Source: Tolypothrix sp. PCC 7712
GTDB taxonomy: Bacteria > Cyanobacteriota > Cyanobacteriia > Cyanobacteriales > Nostocaceae
Assembly (NCBI RefSeq): GCF_025860405.1
Contig: NZ_CP063785.1
Span: 5,767,390 to 5,831,389, forward strand
Direction: 5' to 3'
DNA: 64,000 bases
A program made the position numbers and the translations under genes. Positions 1 through 8,892 of the stretch are shown here, piece by piece; the stretch's first letter is position 1, and each line of letters begins with the position of its first letter. Under the pieces are notes generated by a model. It ran no database searches, was not told the origin of the DNA, and was given only the letters and a program-made list of their open reading frames with translations.

Positions 1-48
1 ACATCTTTCCCATGCCCAATGCCCCATGCCCCATGCCCTATGCTACCT
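1..48. repeat. STRR heptamer repeat (CCATGCC type)
   Basis: Degenerate tandem copies of a 7-base unit close to CCATGCC/CCAATGC run from the window start up to the nifJ stop codon. This is the short tandem repeat (STRR) type scattered through heterocystous cyanobacterial genomes; the same unit recurs near 860, 12802, 14409 and 22690. Confidence 0.8.
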
Positions 49-3000
49 ATTTTGCAATTTGCGAGAAGCGAGATATTGATACATTTGCCAACGGGTATTG
101 ACATCGGCTTGGGCTTCTTCAAATAAGTGCTTGGCTGTTTCTGGGTGACTCTTGGTTAACATCTTGAAGCGATTTTCTGAGTTCATGTATTCTTCAATTG
201 GTAACTTGGGAGTGCGAGAGTCAAGCTGGAGTGGGTTTTCTCCTTGCTTAATGCGGTCTGGGTTATACCGATATAGCAACCATTCGCCGGATTCGACGGC
301 GGCTTTTTGATGGTGTAAGCCTGTAGTCATGTCGATACCGTGGGCGATGCAATGGCTGTAGGCAAGAATGATTGATGGCCCTTCGTAGGCTTCGGCTTCG
401 AGGAAGGCTTTAAGGGTGTGTTCGTCTCTTGCGCCTAGAGCAACGCTGGCAATATAAACGTTACCGTAAGTCATGGCCATTAAGCCTAAGTCTTTTTTGG
501 CTGCGGCTTTACCACCAGAGGCAAATTTTGCGATCGCAGCTCTGGGTGTGGCTTTGGAGTTTTGTCCGCCAGTATTAGAATAAACTTCTGTGTCCAGAAT
601 CAAAATGTTGACGTTGCGTCCGCTAGCGATGACGTGATCTAAGCCGCCAAAGCCGATGTCATAGCCCCAACCATCACCGCCGATAATCCAAACGCTCTTT
701 CTGACTAAATAATCGGCAACGAATTTCAGCGATTTCAGATTCCGCGCGATCGCGTCTTCTTCATTGAAAGCGGCGGGAAACTCCATCCCCTTGTGGGTGG
801 AGAGGGATAGCTGCCCCGCCGCTTGGGGCATAGGGCATAGGGCATTGGTATCTTCTTTCCCATGCCCCATGCCCAATTCCCAATGCCCAAAAACTCCATC
901 CCCTTGTGAGTGGAGTTTTTCATCTTCTCCGGCTGGGGTTTGGGCTGCAAGTAGTTCATCTACCCGTTGTTTGAGTAGGGCGACGCGTTCGCGCTGTTCG
1001 ACTATATCAGCTTCGTCTTTTTGCCGAGCGTTGACAATACTACTAGTGAGATTATCGCCTAGTTGTGGTGTCAGTTGTTTGACTAATTCCGTGGCAAATT
1101 CTGCCTGTTTATCTAGCGAAATGCGGAAACCCATGCCAAATTCGGCGTTATCTTCAAATAGCGAGTTACACCAAGCCGGGCCTCGTCCTTCGGCGTTCGT
1201 TGTCCAAGGGGTAGTGGGTAAGTTACCACCGTAAATCGAAGAACAACCTGTGGCGTTAGCCACAATCATGCGATCGCCAAATAATTGGGTAGCTAATTTG
1301 ACATAAGCTGTTTCGCCACAACCAGCACAAGCACCGGAGAACTCAAATAAGGGTTCTTGCATTTGCTGCTGGTTAATATGGGAGACTTTCAGGTGCAGTC
1401 TGTCGGGATTGGGGAGACTTAAGAAGAAATCCCAATTTTCTCGTTCTGCATCTCGTAATGGCAATTGCGCTGCCATGTTCAGGGCTTTGCGGTTTGGTTC
1501 TGCTTTATTCTTAGCTGGGCAAATATCTACGCAAACACCGCAACCTGTACAATCTTCTGGTGCTACTTGGAGAGTATATTGCAAGCCATGCCAATCGCGG
1601 TCTTTGGGATTGGTACTCTTGAAGGTTGGCGGGGCATTGGTTAACAGTTCGGGTTCGTAAACTTTACCACGAATCGCACTATGGGGGCAGACCATGATGC
1701 ACTTAGCGCACTGGACGCAGACATCTTCATCCCAAACCGGAATGTCTTTAGCAATGTTGCGTTTTTCCCATTTTGCCGTACCAGTAGGATATGTACCATC
1801 GGCTGGTAAAGCACTCACAGGTAAATCATCCCCTGCACGGGCAATCATTTTACCCAAAACATCATGGACAAATGCAGGTGCTTTATCAGAGATGGGGTAT
1901 GGGGGACTGGGGATTGGGGACTGGGATTGTTCTGTGGGAATTATATTCAGTTCATACAAGTTATCTAATGCCATATCAACGGCGTTGATATTCTTTTGGA
2001 CAACTTCGTCGCCCTTCTTACCATAAGTCTTGCGAATCGCCTTTTTAATGGCTGCGATCGCTTCGTCTTTGGGTAATACACCCGATAAGGCAAAGAAACA
2101 AACTTGCATTACCGTGTTAATATGTCCAGCCATCCCCGCAGCACGAGCAACTTGATAACCATTAATTACATAAACTTTCAGTTGCTTTTGAATAATTTGC
2201 TCTTGGACAAACAGTGGTAAATGCTGCCAAACTTCTTCTTGAGAGTAGAGCGAATTAATCAAGAATGTGCCGCCAGGGACAATATCTTGCAGCATGGAGA
2301 ATTTATCAATGAAATCCCATTGATGACAAGCAAGAAAGTTAGCTTTGGTAATTAAATATGTCGAGTGAATTGGTTGCGGCCCAAAGCGCAGGTGAGAAAC
2401 TGTAACAGAACCAGATTTTTTAGAATCGTAAACGAAATAACCTTGAGCGTAATTGTTTGTTTCTTCTCCAATAATTTTGATGGAGTTTTTGTTAGCACCT
2501 ACAGTACCGTCTGCGCCTAAACCATAAAAAATAGCTCTAACTATATTGTCTGCTTCAATATTAAAATCATGGTCATACTCTAAGCTGGTGTGGCTGACAT
2601 CATCGTTGATCCCCACGGTGAAATGATTTTTTGGTTCAGCTAGAGCCAGGTTATCAAACACAGCTTTAATCATCGCTGGTGTGAATTCTTTGGATGATAA
2701 TCCATAGCGACCACCAACAATCGATTTTAGATTTGGGATTTTAGATTTTGGATTGCTTTGTTGGATAGCGGCGACAACATCTAAATACAGTGGTTCGCCA
2801 GATGCACCGGGTTCTTTAGTACGGTCTAAAACGGCAATGTTACGGGTGGTTACGGGTAAAGCTTCGACAAATCTAGTAGTATCAAATGGGCGATACAATC
2901 TAACTTTTAATACCCCAACTTTCTCACCTAAACTAGTTAAATAATCTACAGTTTCATGAACTGCTTCACAACCGGAACCCATGAGGACAATTACTCTTTC

Positions 3001-3810
3001 AGCTTCGGGATCGCCGTGATAATCAAAGAGTTTATATTGTCGTCCAGTCAGTTTGGCAAATTCATCCATCGCCTTTTGGGTGATGTCTGGACAAGCTAAA
3101 TAATAAGGGTTAACGGTTTCGCGGCTTTGGAAGTAAACATCAGGGTTTTGGGCTGTACCGCGTAACACAGGCCTATCGGGAGTCATCGCCCGCGCCCGAT
3201 GAGCAAAGATGAATTCTTCGGGGATGTGCGATCGCAAATCTTCGTGAGATAATGTTTCAACTTTGTCTACTTCGTGAGAGGTGCGGAAGCCATCAAAAAA
3301 GTGTAAGAAAGGGATACGAGATTCTAAAGTTGCACGTGTAGAGATTGCCGCAAAATCATAAGCTTCTTGTACTGATGCCGAACACAGCATCGCAAAACCT
3401 GTGGCACGCGCTGCCATCACATCACTATGATCACCGAAAATAGATAGACCTTGAGTAGCTAGCGATCGCGCTGAAACATGAAATACTGTAGGTGTTAATT
3501 CCCCAGCAATTTTGTACATATTGGGGATCATTAACAACAATCCCTGAGATGCGGTAAATGTCGTTGTTAGCGAACCTGTTTGTAAAGCACCATGTACTGC
3601 ACCTGCAACGCCAGCTTCACTCTGCATCTCCACAACTGTAGGTACAGTTCCCCAGATGTTAGGTTTACCTTCGCTAGCCCATGTATCCGACCACTCAGCC
3701 ATGTTAGAAGAAGGCGTAATCGGGTAAATAGCAATGACTTCATTTACGCGATAAGCCACTTGGGCCACAGCTTCATTGCCATCAATAGTGGCAAATATTT
3801 TTGTCTTCAT
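43..3810 (-). CDS. nifJ: Pyruvate:ferredoxin (flavodoxin) oxidoreductase NifJ
   Basis: Single-chain, cytoplasmic pyruvate:ferredoxin/flavodoxin oxidoreductase (pyruvate + CoA to acetyl-CoA + CO2 with reduced ferredoxin). Seen in order: N-terminal TPP-binding half beginning TIDGNEAVAQVAYRVNEVIA, gamma domain, EKR-like region, two 4Fe-4S clusters (CVQCAKCIMVCP near residue 700 and CTGCGVCVDICP near 755), then the C-terminal TPP part with CAGCGETAYVKL and GDGWGYDIGFGG. It has 1255 aa against about 1200 usual for the family. The excess lies in three repeat-derived in-frame stretches (about residues 350-362, 624-641 and 962-1014). The frame is intact and all cofactor motifs are present, so it is probably functional. 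It is the first gene of the window, reading outwards; it may support nitrogen fixation or dark metabolism. Confidence 0.97.
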   Translation of the reverse strand: MKTKIFATIDGNEAVAQVAYRVNEVIAIYPITPSSNMAEWSDTWASEGKPNIWGTVPTVVEMQSEAGVAGAVHGALQTGSLTTTFTASQGLLLMIPNMYKIAGELTPTVFHVSARSLATQGLSIFGDHSDVMAARATGFAMLCSASVQEAYDFAAISTRATLESRIPFLHFFDGFRTSHEVDKVETLSHEDLRSHIPEEFIFAHRARAMTPDRPVLRGTAQNPDVYFQSRETVNPYYLACPDITQKAMDEFAKLTGRQYKLFDYHGDPEAERVIVLMGSGCEAVHETVDYLTSLGEKVGVLKVRLYRPFDTTRFVEALPVTTRNIAVLDRTKEPGASGEPLYLDVVAAIQQSNPKSKIPNLKSIVGGRYGLSSKEFTPAMIKAVFDNLALAEPKNHFTVGINDDVSHTSLEYDHDFNIEADNIVRAIFYGLGADGTVGANKNSIKIIGEETNNYAQGYFVYDSKKSGSVTVSHLRFGPQPIHSTYLITKANFLACHQWDFIDKFSMLQDIVPGGTFLINSLYSQEEVWQHLPLFVQEQIIQKQLKVYVINGYQVARAAGMAGHINTVMQVCFFALSGVLPKDEAIAAIKKAIRKTYGKKGDEVVQKNINAVDMALDNLYELNIIPTEQSQSPIPSPPYPISDKAPAFVHDVLGKMIARAGDDLPVSALPADGTYPTGTAKWEKRNIAKDIPVWDEDVCVQCAKCIMVCPHSAIRGKVYEPELLTNAPPTFKSTNPKDRDWHGLQYTLQVAPEDCTGCGVCVDICPAKNKAEPNRKALNMAAQLPLRDAERENWDFFLSLPNPDRLHLKVSHINQQQMQEPLFEFSGACAGCGETAYVKLATQLFGDRMIVANATGCSSIYGGNLPTTPWTTNAEGRGPAWCNSLFEDNAEFGMGFRISLDKQAEFATELVKQLTPQLGDNLTSSIVNARQKDEADIVEQRERVALLKQRVDELLAAQTPAGEDEKLHSQGDGVFGHWELGMGHGKEDTNALCPMPQAAGQLSLSTHKGMEFPAAFNEEDAIARNLKSLKFVADYLVRKSVWIIGGDGWGYDIGFGGLDHVIASGRNVNILILDTEVYSNTGGQNSKATPRAAIAKFASGGKAAAKKDLGLMAMTYGNVYIASVALGARDEHTLKAFLEAEAYEGPSIILAYSHCIAHGIDMTTGLHHQKAAVESGEWLLYRYNPDRIKQGENPLQLDSRTPKLPIEEYMNSENRFKMLTKSHPETAKHLFEEAQADVNTRWQMYQYLASRKLQNR
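770..925. repeat. Intergenic-type repeat inserted in frame inside nifJ
   Basis: About 155 bases contain ACTCCATCCCCTTGTG-type direct repeats (near 780 and 892) flanking CCATGCCC/CCAATGCCC heptamers, identical in type to the intergenic STRRs. It encodes a Gly/His/Met-rich stretch (about residues 962-1014) just before the conserved C-terminal TPP region. I infer insertion because NifJ proteins normally lack such a segment. Confidence 0.7.
1885..1945. repeat. STRR (GGGACTGGGGATT type) inside nifJ
   Basis: The GGGACTGGGGATTGGGGACT heptamer pattern known from intergenic spacers is read in frame as a Ser/Pro/Ile/Gln-rich linker (SQSPIPSPPYPIS) between the gamma domain and the ferredoxin-type domain of NifJ. 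Confidence 0.7.
2722..2765. repeat. STRR (AAAATCTAAAATCC type) inside nifJ
   Basis: The GATTTTAGATTTGGGATTTT pattern, the same repeat seen in spacers near 52915 and 56555, is read in frame in nifJ as SNPKSKIPNLKS at about residues 350-362. Confidence 0.6.
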
Positions 3811-4413
3811 AATTGGTTTAACCTTTACCAGTTTGCGATCGCTATCAAAGCCTTGACCTTCACTGCGCTGAAACTACAAATGTAAAATTCAACAAACAAG
3901 AAGGGTAGCAAAACAGCGAACTTGATTTTTTCAATTCACTGATGCACAGGTAGCCTTTCTAGCTGCTGCACTTTGAAGTTAACAGCAAAGGTTGAGGAAC
4001 TTGTGAGGAAGATATTTCAAAACTGGGAGAGTCATCTCAGTAAATTTCACGAGAACATCAAGCTTGTGTCGCAGCCGATGGACTAAATGCGATCAAACCT
4101 GATTTCTTCGGTATATATACTATGTCTACCAATCAATCCGCTTCTATCAATTTTGTCTCTCAAAATCGATAGAAGCGGATTAGCAAGCTTCATCTGCAAA
4201 ATGATTCCGGCTAGTTGTTCTTTTAAGCGAGAAATTAAATTCTGCGATGGCTTCGCCAAAGCCTTCGGCTAACGCACTTGTAAACTCAACCCTGTCTATG
4301 AACAGTTTGTTGAGCTACGTTTCCGCGCTTTCAGTTATTTGGCTGATGAGCTTGGTGAAGATGTGACAATTTACTGTTAACCTCAAAAATAGGTTTGTAT
4401 CCTTATTTTTTGT
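3811..4413. other. Intergenic region upstream of nifJ, with hairpin and a gene fragment
   Basis: No intact gene seen. It should hold the nifJ promoter on the minus strand, but I could not identify promoter boxes with confidence. It contains a long hairpin (4135-4181) and, near 4288-4380, a short open stretch ending in TAA that reads like a protein C-terminus (EQFVELRFRAFSYLADELGE). The fragment's family is not recognised. Confidence 0.5.
4135..4181. repeat. Long inverted repeat (hairpin)
   Basis: Arms of 21 bases at 4135-4155 and 4161-4181 match at 20 positions around a 5-base loop. The arm begins AATCCGCTTCTATC. No T-tract follows, so it is not an obvious terminator. It lies about 325-370 bases upstream of nifJ. 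Confidence 0.85.
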
Positions 4414-4626
4414 TCAATCATCTAAGTCAGTTAAAAATTCTTGCCTTTGTTGAATATATCTACTCAGTTCAACTCGATTCAGTGGTACCACTATTGCGCT
4501 GCGTCGGATAGGCCGTAAAAGCATATCCAGAGTGCAAGATGAGCTGCTAGCTTTTCTATAAACGCAAGCAAAACTAATTCCAGGTATGCGAAAGTAATCG
4601 CCAATGCGTAGTTGTTGAAAAATCAT
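4414..4626 (-). CDS. Small hypothetical protein
   Basis: A 70-aa open frame from ATG at 4626 (an upstream in-frame ATG at 4647 is also possible). The sequence begins MIFQQLRIGDYFRIPGISF and is rich in Arg and Ser, with no membrane segment. I do not recognise the family. The composition (IGDYFRIPG, IVVPLNRVELSRYI) looks like a small folded protein rather than random DNA, and it stands alone between nifJ and gyrA on the nifJ strand. Function unknown. Confidence 0.5.
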   Translation of the reverse strand: MIFQQLRIGDYFRIPGISFACVYRKASSSSCTLDMLLRPIRRSAIVVPLNRVELSRYIQQRQEFLTDLDD

Positions 4627-4647
4627 AGTAGCTTTAGCGTCTCTCAA

Positions 4648-5050
4648 AAAATTAATGATTATATAAAGTCTTAAAGATTACCAATAGTCAATACCGTTAT
4701 CCTACATTTACCCAGTTCTGTCGATAGTTAGATCAGCATCTAATTTTATGGCAACCATAGAACTCCTTGTGTATTAGAGTTTTTGATGTTGAATTTTAAA
4801 TTGCTTATATATTTCAGGCTTTTTAGTTAGCTGCTCTTAACTAGTCAGCAAAAGCCTGTTTGGGACAGTCATTGACCATCTCCTAATGAGTAGCCTCCTT
4901 ACTTGCCTGAGTTAGCTCTCCCGGCAAGAAAAAGCAATATGTGCTAGAATTGTACCAAAATATGGCAATTATTCAAGAGTAATTTGGAATAATTTTGCAT
5001 TTTGTCAAGAACAAGGGCTAAAATCTGCGATTTTTGGAGTTTTTTAGGTT
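4648..5050. other. Intergenic region upstream of gyrA
   Basis: AT-rich 400 bases with no gene recognised; it should contain the gyrA promoter and 5' leader. No RNA gene or convincing operator was seen. Confidence 0.5.
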
Positions 5051-7651
5051 ATGACAACCTCACAGGAGAGGATTATCCCGACAGATCTGCGGAACGAGAT
5101 GTCCCGGTCTTATCTGGAATACGCCATGAGTGTGATTGTGGGTCGGGCGCTACCAGATGCCAGGGATGGTCTGAAACCTGTGCATCGTCGCATCCTCTAC
5201 GCAATGCACGAGCTAGGTTTGACGCACGATCGCCCGTTTCGTAAATGCGCCCGTGTAGTTGGGGAAGTTTTGGGTAAATATCATCCCCACGGTGATACGG
5301 CGGTGTATGATGCGTTGGTGCGGATGGCACAGGATTTTTCCATGCGATCGCCCTTAATTAACGGGCATGGTAACTTTGGTTCTGTAGACAACGATCCGCC
5401 AGCCGCAATGCGATACACAGAATGTCGCTTGCAAGCTTTAACTGGCACAGCTTTACTCCATGACATTGAGTCCGAAACCGTAGATTTTATTGATAACTTC
5501 GACGGTTCCCAACAAGAACCCACAGTTCTACCAGCACGTATTCCCCAGTTACTATTAAATGGTTCCTCGGGGATTGCTGTGGGGATGGCGACTAATATCC
5601 CACCGCACAATTTGGGCGAATTGATTGATGGATTAGTAGCATTGATTCACAATCCAGAGATCACCAATCTGCAGTTAATGCAGCATATCCCCGGCCCCGA
5701 CTTTCCCACAGGGGCACAGGTGTTAGGAACAGCAGCAATTAAAGAAGCTTACACCACCGGGCGCGGTTCCATTACCATGCGCGGTGTAGCTAACATCGAA
5801 ACTATTGAGCAACGGGGAAGACCAGAAAGAGAAGCAATTATCATCACCGAATTGCCTTATCAAACCAACAAAGCCGCATTAATTGAAAAAATCGCCGAGT
5901 TGGTCAATGACAAACGCATTGAGGGAATTGCAGATATCCGAGATGAAAGCGATCGCGATGGGATGCGAATCGTCATCGAACTGAAGCGCGATGCTTATCC
6001 CAGAGTAGTACTGAATAACCTCTACAAGCAAACCCCACTGCAAGCCAACTTTGGGGCGAATATGCTGGCGTTGGTGAATGGGGAACCCCAAACCCTGACA
6101 CTCAAGCAGTTCTTAGAAGTATTCCTCGATTTCCGCATCGAATCAATAAATCGCCGCACCAGGTATGAACTGCGGAAAGCGGAAGAACGCGACCATATCT
6201 TACAAGGCTTATTAATTGCTCTAGCGCATTTAGATGCCATTATTAACTTAATTCGCCATGCATCTGATGCGCCCACAGCCAAAGGTGAACTAATTACCAC
6301 CTATGGGCTATCGGAAGTCCAAGCCGATGCAATTTTACAAATGCAACTGCGGCGGTTAACAGCCCTAGAAGCAGATAAAATTCGCCAAGAACACGAAGAT
6401 TTACAAGCGCAAATTGCCGACCTGCAAGATATTTTGGCACGCCGGGAAAGAGTGCTGTCAATCATTGAAGACGAAATTTCACAAATTAAAACCAGCTTTT
6501 CCACACCCCGACGCACAGTCATTACCCATGCAGAGGGAGAAATCGATGACCTTGACTTGATCGCCAATGAAAAAGTGATCATTTTGCTGACAGAGCAAGG
6601 TTACATCAAACGGATGCCAGTTAATACCTTTGAAGCCCAAAGCCGTGCTACCAGAGGGAAAGCCGCAGCCAAAGTAAAAGATGATGACACCATCGAACAT
6701 TTCTTAACTTGCTGCGATCACGACAGCGTTTTATTCTTTAGCGATCGCGGTGTCGTTTACTGTCTAAAAACTTATCAAATTCCTGTGGGTTCTCGTACCA
6801 GCCGGGGTACGCCAATTGTGCAACTGTTACCAATTCCCAAGGAAGAGAAAATCACCTCCGTTGTCCCAGTTGATGAATTTACCAGTGAAGAATTCTTGGT
6901 GATGCTGACCAAAGGTGGCAATATCAAGAAAACCGAATTGGCAGCATTTAGTAACATCCGGGCTAACGGCTTAATCGCCATTTCCTTAGAAGAAGGCGAT
7001 CAACTGCGCTGGGTACGTCGCGCTAGGGTAGAAGATAGCGTGATTGTCGGTTCTCGTCATGGGATGGCGATTCACTTTAGATGTAACCACGAACAATTGC
7101 GTCCTTTGGGTAGGGCGACTCGTGGTGTGAAATCGATGAAACTCAAACCAGGTGACGAACTGGTGGGTATGGATATCCTGCCAGCAGCCATTTTGGATAC
7201 CTTGAGTGCAGACGCTGAAACCGAAGCTGAAATCGAAGAAATCATCGAAACCGAAGAAATCGAAACCGAAGAAGCCATAGAAGTAACAACTAACACTAGT
7301 CCTGGCCCTTGGGTGTTGGTAATTACAATGGGTGGATATGGCAAACGCGTACCTGTAGCCCAATTCCGCTTGCAAAATCGGGCAGGTCAAGGTTTAATGG
7401 CAACCAAATTCAAAAACCGCAAAACTAAAGACCAATTAGCCACCTTACAGATTGTCAACAGCGATGATGAAATCATGATGGTTACCAATCGCGGTATTAT
7501 TATTCGTCAAGCTGTCAATGCCATTTCTGTACAATCGCGATCGGCAACAGGCGTAAGAGTACAGCGCTTAGACGAAGATGATGCCATTAACGGAGTAGCG
7601 ATAGTTCCTCCCGACAGTGGTGAAACAGGCGAATTAGAAGAGGCAGAATAA
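5051..7651 (+). CDS. gyrA: DNA gyrase subunit A
   Basis: Breakage-reunion subunit of gyrase, which introduces negative supercoils. 866 aa from ATG at 5051. N-terminal motifs YLEYAMSVIVGRALPDARDG and KPVHRRILYAM are present, and the catalytic tyrosine lies in AAMRYTECRL near residue 125. The quinolone-determining stretch HPHGDTAVYDALVRMAQ carries Thr where E. coli has Ser83. The C-terminal beta-pinwheel contains a GyrA-box-like SRATRGKAAAK rather than canonical QRRGGKG. A Glu/Thr-rich acidic insert (about residues 718-745) sits inside the C-terminal domain. ParC-type subunits are close relatives, but the length and start resemble cyanobacterial GyrA. Confidence 0.93.
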   Translation: MTTSQERIIPTDLRNEMSRSYLEYAMSVIVGRALPDARDGLKPVHRRILYAMHELGLTHDRPFRKCARVVGEVLGKYHPHGDTAVYDALVRMAQDFSMRSPLINGHGNFGSVDNDPPAAMRYTECRLQALTGTALLHDIESETVDFIDNFDGSQQEPTVLPARIPQLLLNGSSGIAVGMATNIPPHNLGELIDGLVALIHNPEITNLQLMQHIPGPDFPTGAQVLGTAAIKEAYTTGRGSITMRGVANIETIEQRGRPEREAIIITELPYQTNKAALIEKIAELVNDKRIEGIADIRDESDRDGMRIVIELKRDAYPRVVLNNLYKQTPLQANFGANMLALVNGEPQTLTLKQFLEVFLDFRIESINRRTRYELRKAEERDHILQGLLIALAHLDAIINLIRHASDAPTAKGELITTYGLSEVQADAILQMQLRRLTALEADKIRQEHEDLQAQIADLQDILARRERVLSIIEDEISQIKTSFSTPRRTVITHAEGEIDDLDLIANEKVIILLTEQGYIKRMPVNTFEAQSRATRGKAAAKVKDDDTIEHFLTCCDHDSVLFFSDRGVVYCLKTYQIPVGSRTSRGTPIVQLLPIPKEEKITSVVPVDEFTSEEFLVMLTKGGNIKKTELAAFSNIRANGLIAISLEEGDQLRWVRRARVEDSVIVGSRHGMAIHFRCNHEQLRPLGRATRGVKSMKLKPGDELVGMDILPAAILDTLSADAETEAEIEEIIETEEIETEEAIEVTTNTSPGPWVLVITMGGYGKRVPVAQFRLQNRAGQGLMATKFKNRKTKDQLATLQIVNSDDEIMMVTNRGIIIRQAVNAISVQSRSATGVRVQRLDEDDAINGVAIVPPDSGETGELEEAE

Positions 7652-7662
7652 AGGATGACATA

Positions 7663-7692
7663 TTGGATAAACTTGCACAAGAGTTTATCCAA
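7663..7692 (+). terminator. Hairpin just after gyrA
   Basis: 11-base perfect arms (TTGGATAAACT and its complement) around an 8-base loop begin about 12 bases past the gyrA stop. No run of T follows, so this may be a 3'-end stabilising hairpin rather than an intrinsic terminator. Confidence 0.4.
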
Positions 7693-7757
7693 ATGTTAAT
7701 CAATTTTGACTTATGTACTAAGTTAAAAACACAGACTATACCAAATCAATAGTTGTA

Positions 7758-7857
7758 ATACCAATTTAAACAAAGAATGCGACAGATTGTAGGGGCAAGG
7801 CACTGCCTTGACCTCTAGAATATATTGATGTGTCGCAAACATTATTTGATTTGGTAT
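7758..7857. mobile_element. MITE-like element, family B (complete copy)
   Basis: A 100-base palindromic unit starting ATACCAATTTAAACAAAGAA and ending CATTATTTGATTTGGTAT. Inner inverted parts are GCGACAGAT near one end and TGTCGC near the other, and the palindromic core is GGGCAAGGCACTGCCTTG. Related copies occur at 7929-8476, 8596-8673, 22357-22490 and about 29960-30380. No coding capacity. Confidence 0.75.
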
Positions 7858-7978
7858 AAGCTATAAAACCGCTTGGATGATGTGGCAGCAAGGTAAACTT
7901 AATGCTGAACAACTACCAAGCGGTACTAATAACAATTTGAAAAAAGAATGCGACAGATTGTAGGGGCAAGGCACACCG

Positions 7979-8420
7979 CACCTGTGTCAACTTAATGTGA
8001 AACCCTCTTGGTTGCAAGGTTTTTGCCCTCACCCCCAACCCCTCTCCCACCAGGAGCTACGGTGTACACACAAGTCGTGAAATTCCACCTGAAGCTTGGT
8101 TTTGCCCTTTAACTCTGGGCTGTTGGAACGCTCCCGAAGCCTGTCCGCAGCGAGGAGGAACGACGAAGCAATCGCAAAAACTACGGGATTATGCGATTAC
8201 TTCGCTCCGCTATCGCTGCGCTCGTAATGACAATTTAAGGGGTCTATAACGCCTGAAACCCTTACAGCTACCACTTGTGTGTACACCGTAGCCCACCAGG
8301 AGAGGGGAGCAAGAGATTTAATTCCCCTTCTCCTGCGGGAGAAGGGGTTAGGGGATGAGGGCGAGGGTTTTTGTACAACGCCCGCCCTATATAGCTTTAA
8401 GCTTAAGTTGACACCAATGG
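7979..8420. mobile_element. MITE-like element, family A, inserted in family B
   Basis: Ends carry inverted GTGTCAACTTAA / TTAAGTTGACAC. The body has paired GC-rich arms (CCCTCACCCCCAACCCC and GGGGTTAGGGGATGAGGG). A perfect 8-base target duplication GCACACCG flanks it at 7971-7978 and 8421-8428. Without the nested 237-base element and its duplicated target, the copy is about 196 bases. Other copies lie at 11166, 21754, 25721 and 30004. No transposase is encoded. Confidence 0.8.
8056..8292. mobile_element. 237-bp non-autonomous element with 20-bp TIRs and 9-bp target duplication
   Basis: Perfect terminal inverted repeats GCTACGGTGTACACACAAGT begin at 8056 and, inverted, end at 8292. Both sides are flanked by the 9-base direct repeat CCACCAGGA (8047-8055 and 8293-8301). 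Removing the element and one copy of the direct repeat restores the CTCTCCCACCAGGAGAGGGG arm seen in other family A elements. It encodes no protein, so it must be mobilised in trans. Confidence 0.88.
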
Positions 8421-8595
8421 GCACACCGTGCCCTCTAGAATATATTGATGTTTCACAAACATTATTTGATTTAGTAACACTGATTAAAGAAGCCAGAAGA
8501 ATTGGGGGATTCTCCCCCAAACCCCCGATTGGGTGACGGTTGCGTCCCCCAAACCCCCTCCAAAAAAAATTATTGTTCGGTTTTTTTGTTGAGTA

Positions 8596-8673
8596 ATACC
8601 AATTTGAAAAAAGAATGCGACAGATTGTAGAGGCACGGCACGCCGTTCCCTCTAGAATATATTGATGTGTCGT
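8596..8673. mobile_element. Family B element, right end missing
   Basis: Begins ATACCAATTTGAAAAAAGAA and runs through the core to TTGATGTGTCG, then stops abruptly where the HepT-like remnant begins, so the right end is lost. Confidence 0.65.
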
Positions 8674-8674
8674 T

Positions 8675-8890
8675 AAAAATTTTGAAATTATTGGGGAGGC
8701 AACAAAGAGATTATCTCCCGAAATCCGAGCAGCTTATCCAGATATCTCTTGGCAGCAAGTAGCTGGTTTTAGAGATGTGCTGATTCATGATTATTTAAAA
8801 GTAAATTTAAATCGAATTTGAGGCGTGATTGAGCAGAATTTGCCTCAATTAAAGGCAACTGTTGAGGTGATTTTGCAAGAATTGGGGTAA
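8675..8890 (+). pseudogene. HepT-like (DUF86) toxin remnant
   Basis: The frame reads EIIGEATKRLSPEIRAAYP, then FRDVLIHDYLKVNLNRI, a TGA at 8819-8821 where the family usually has Trp, then IEQNLPQLKATVEVILQELG and a TAA ending at 8890. The RxxxxHDY core is typical of HepT-family RNase toxins of HepT/MntA systems. The N-terminal half is missing (family B repeat DNA is there instead), and no antitoxin partner gene adjoins. I judge it a decayed fragment. Confidence 0.7.
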
Positions 8891-8892
8891 TT

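Larger units (their letters stand above)
7929..8476. mobile_element. Family B element interrupted by two nested insertions
   Basis: The left half (ATAACAATTTGAAAAAAGAA, GCGACAGATT) and right half (CCCTCTAGAATATATTGATG, then CATTATTTGATTTAGTA) match the family B unit at 7758. They are pushed apart by a 442-base insertion at 7979-8420, which is itself interrupted. Confidence 0.75.

Noticed and set aside
764..1234. A 156-codon frame on the plus strand inside nifJ
   Set aside because: Antisense to an intact, motif-bearing gene; no recognisable domain; explained as a shadow frame.
4288..4380. A small gene at the end of the nifJ upstream spacer
   Set aside because: Only about 30 codons, no start, family unknown; described as a fragment instead.
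8197..8536. Frames of 85-107 codons in the MITE nest
   Set aside because: They run through inverted repeats and element borders; no protein family features.
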